The translations under genes and the position numbers were made by a program. 64,000 bases of DNA from Azolla caroliniana (lineage: Eukaryota > Polypodiophyta): assembly GCA_043228905.1 (NCBI GenBank), contig JBHGNT010000008.1, positions 10,788,001 through 10,852,000 of the forward strand, in the 5' to 3' direction. The stretch's first letter is position 1. Every line of letters begins with the position of its first letter. Shown piece after piece: positions 62,936 through 64,000 of this stretch. Below the pieces are notes generated by a model, which had not been told where the DNA came from, made no database searches, and saw nothing but the letters and a program-made list of their open reading frames with translations.

Positions 62936-63682
62936 CGGTCAACATTATGTAGTGCAACGAGGGGTCAAATCTACTCACATTTCTTTTTATACGAGTAGAA
63001 CATCTCACCCAATGATCCATATTGTCAGGTAATGGATCAACATCAGGTGGCATGTCTAAATCATCATTGTTAGGCTGCTGTCCATTATTTTCAGCGCCAT
63101 TTTCAGCATTATTATTTGGTTGCCATCCCTAGGATCCTCATCTTGCTGTCCAACATCTTCTGGCTCCAAAACCACTGGATGATCAATATTTTCAGTCCTT
63201 TGTGGTGGATCCTGATGGTCAAAACTGGGTCTAACAGGTGGCTTGTCATGCTGAAATCTAACCCTTTTATGGTCATCTTTTGAGGCACAATTGTTTTGAA
63301 GCAGCCTTGCCTCATTGAAAACAACATCTCGGCTGCATATAACCTTCTTGAGCTGGGGTATCCAAATCCTATAACCCATTTCGCCTTCTTCACCATATCC
63401 CATGAAGAGGCCCTTAATGGACTTGGCATCAAGTTTGTTTCTCAGCTCAGGCCTTATATGTACAAAACCCTCGCAGCCAAAGACACGTAAGTGATCATAT
63501 GAAGCAGGTTTGCCAGACCAAACCTCTTCAGGGATGTCACCCTTCAAAGATGTGTGAGGGGATCTATTGCATACATGTACTGCAGTTTTGAGTGCCTCTC
63601 CCCAAAATCCATGAGGGAGATTAGCAGTGGACAGCATGCATCTCACTCTCTCACAAAGTGTCCTATTATATCGTTCAGCCAC
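62613..63682 (-). pseudogene. pol: Element Y integrase C-terminal part and hinge
   Basis: 63682-63056 (208 aa): AERYNRTLCERVRCMLSTAN (catalytic Glu), WGEALKTAVHVCNRSPHTSL, RVFGCEGFVHIRPELRNKLD, GYGEEGEMGYRIWIP and SRDVVFNEARLL. A Pro/Asp-rich hinge follows. 63053-62613 continues with CSTRIKRNVSRFDPSLHYIM, AMQKEIKALHSNNTWDLVEL and the RT start. The two frames are separated by a stop at 63056. Confidence 0.83.
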
Positions 63683-63721
63683 ACCATTAGAAGAGGGGCT
63701 GTATGGAACAGTAAGCTCCCT

Positions 63722-64000
63722 CTAAATACCCAAAATTTCACAAAATATCTTGAATTCAGCACTTGTATACTCACCACCATTGTCCGTACGCAAACATTTC
63801 AGTTTTCTGCCTGTTTGGGTGGTTACAAATGCATAAAAACGCTTAAATGCAGCTAAGGCTTCATCCTTAGATTTAAGCAATTGAACCCAAATCTTTTTAG
63901 AGAAATCATCAACAAATGAGATAAAATACATTGCACCCCCCATAGATTTGGTGGGCATGTTACACACATCAGAATGAACAAGATCAAGTATACAAGACTT
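63722..64000 (-). pseudogene. pol: Element Y integrase core, N-terminal part
   Basis: The frame from 63967 reads SMGGAMYFISFVDDFSKKIW, LLKSKDEALAAFKRFYAFV and CLRTDNGGEYTSAEFK (second Asp). A stop follows after EILGI, one codon before RELTVPYSPSSNGVAER continues in the next segment. Upstream sequence runs off the window (LVHSDVCNMPTK-type start). Confidence 0.85.

Larger units (their letters stand above)
61088..64000 (-). mobile_element. Ty1/copia element Y (3' part; 5' end beyond window)
   Basis: Minus strand: 3' LTR 61088-61400, polypurine complement ACCTCCCACTTA, RNase H, RT, hinge and integrase, running off position 64000. It sits in copia fragment Z. Its frames are the longest among the copia elements here, so it is probably among the youngest. 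Confidence 0.88.

Noticed and set aside
1-64000. Organelle DNA, rRNA genes or bacterial insert
   Set aside because: No rRNA, tRNA, plastid or mitochondrial gene sequence and no operon-like layout was recognised on either strand.

Overview
This window is nuclear DNA from a streptophyte, most likely a land plant. It is built almost wholly of nested LTR retrotransposons. Evidence for a plant nucleus: many Ty1/copia and Ty3/gypsy pol genes; primer-binding sites matching plant initiator-Met tRNA (TGGTATCAGAGC); plant-type LTR promoters; (GA)n/(TA)n tracts; and one intron-containing host gene. I cannot name the species. Nearly every retrotransposon reading frame carries stops, frameshifts or deletions. 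Letters A to Z are my labels for the elements.

Left block (1-15.8 kb). Gypsy element C (minus) occupies 6249-7977 plus 13424-15752. It is split by a complete copia element B (7978-13423, both LTRs). On its other side it is cut by copia D (plus, ends 6248), which is itself interrupted by copia A (minus, 1-3914). The inferred order is C oldest, then B and D, then A.

Second block (15.9-26.9 kb). Copia fragment H is followed by a repeat-rich copia hinge fragment. Next comes copia S, complete with identical 5-bp target duplications (18258-23507, AGAAG). Then come copia F, deleted inside its RT, and gypsy fragment G (plus), a relative of C, E and V.

Third block (26.9-46.9 kb). Copia M has its 3' LTR split by copia J (27084-36545, perfect AAAAT duplication). 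J holds gypsy K (27701-31471, perfect CTTCC duplication). K is abnormal: both termini are U3 ends in inverted orientation. The truncated 5' side of M is fused to gypsy E (38906-46879). E contains V, a gag-remnant element filled with GC-rich repeats.

Fourth block (46.9-54.9 kb). Gypsy N keeps an integrase followed by an extra open reading frame with a globular N-terminus and a long coiled-coil C-terminus. After it lie non-coding satellite-like repeats, a copia LTR (P) and a copia RT fragment (Q).

Right block (54.9-64 kb). This stretch looks more AT-rich and holds the only host gene I recognise: the last two exons of the mitochondrial complex I subunit NDUFA13/GRIM-19 (minus, 56896-57207), with canonical GT-AG splicing. 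Copia fragments W, X and Z follow, and then copia Y, fairly well preserved, which runs off the right edge.
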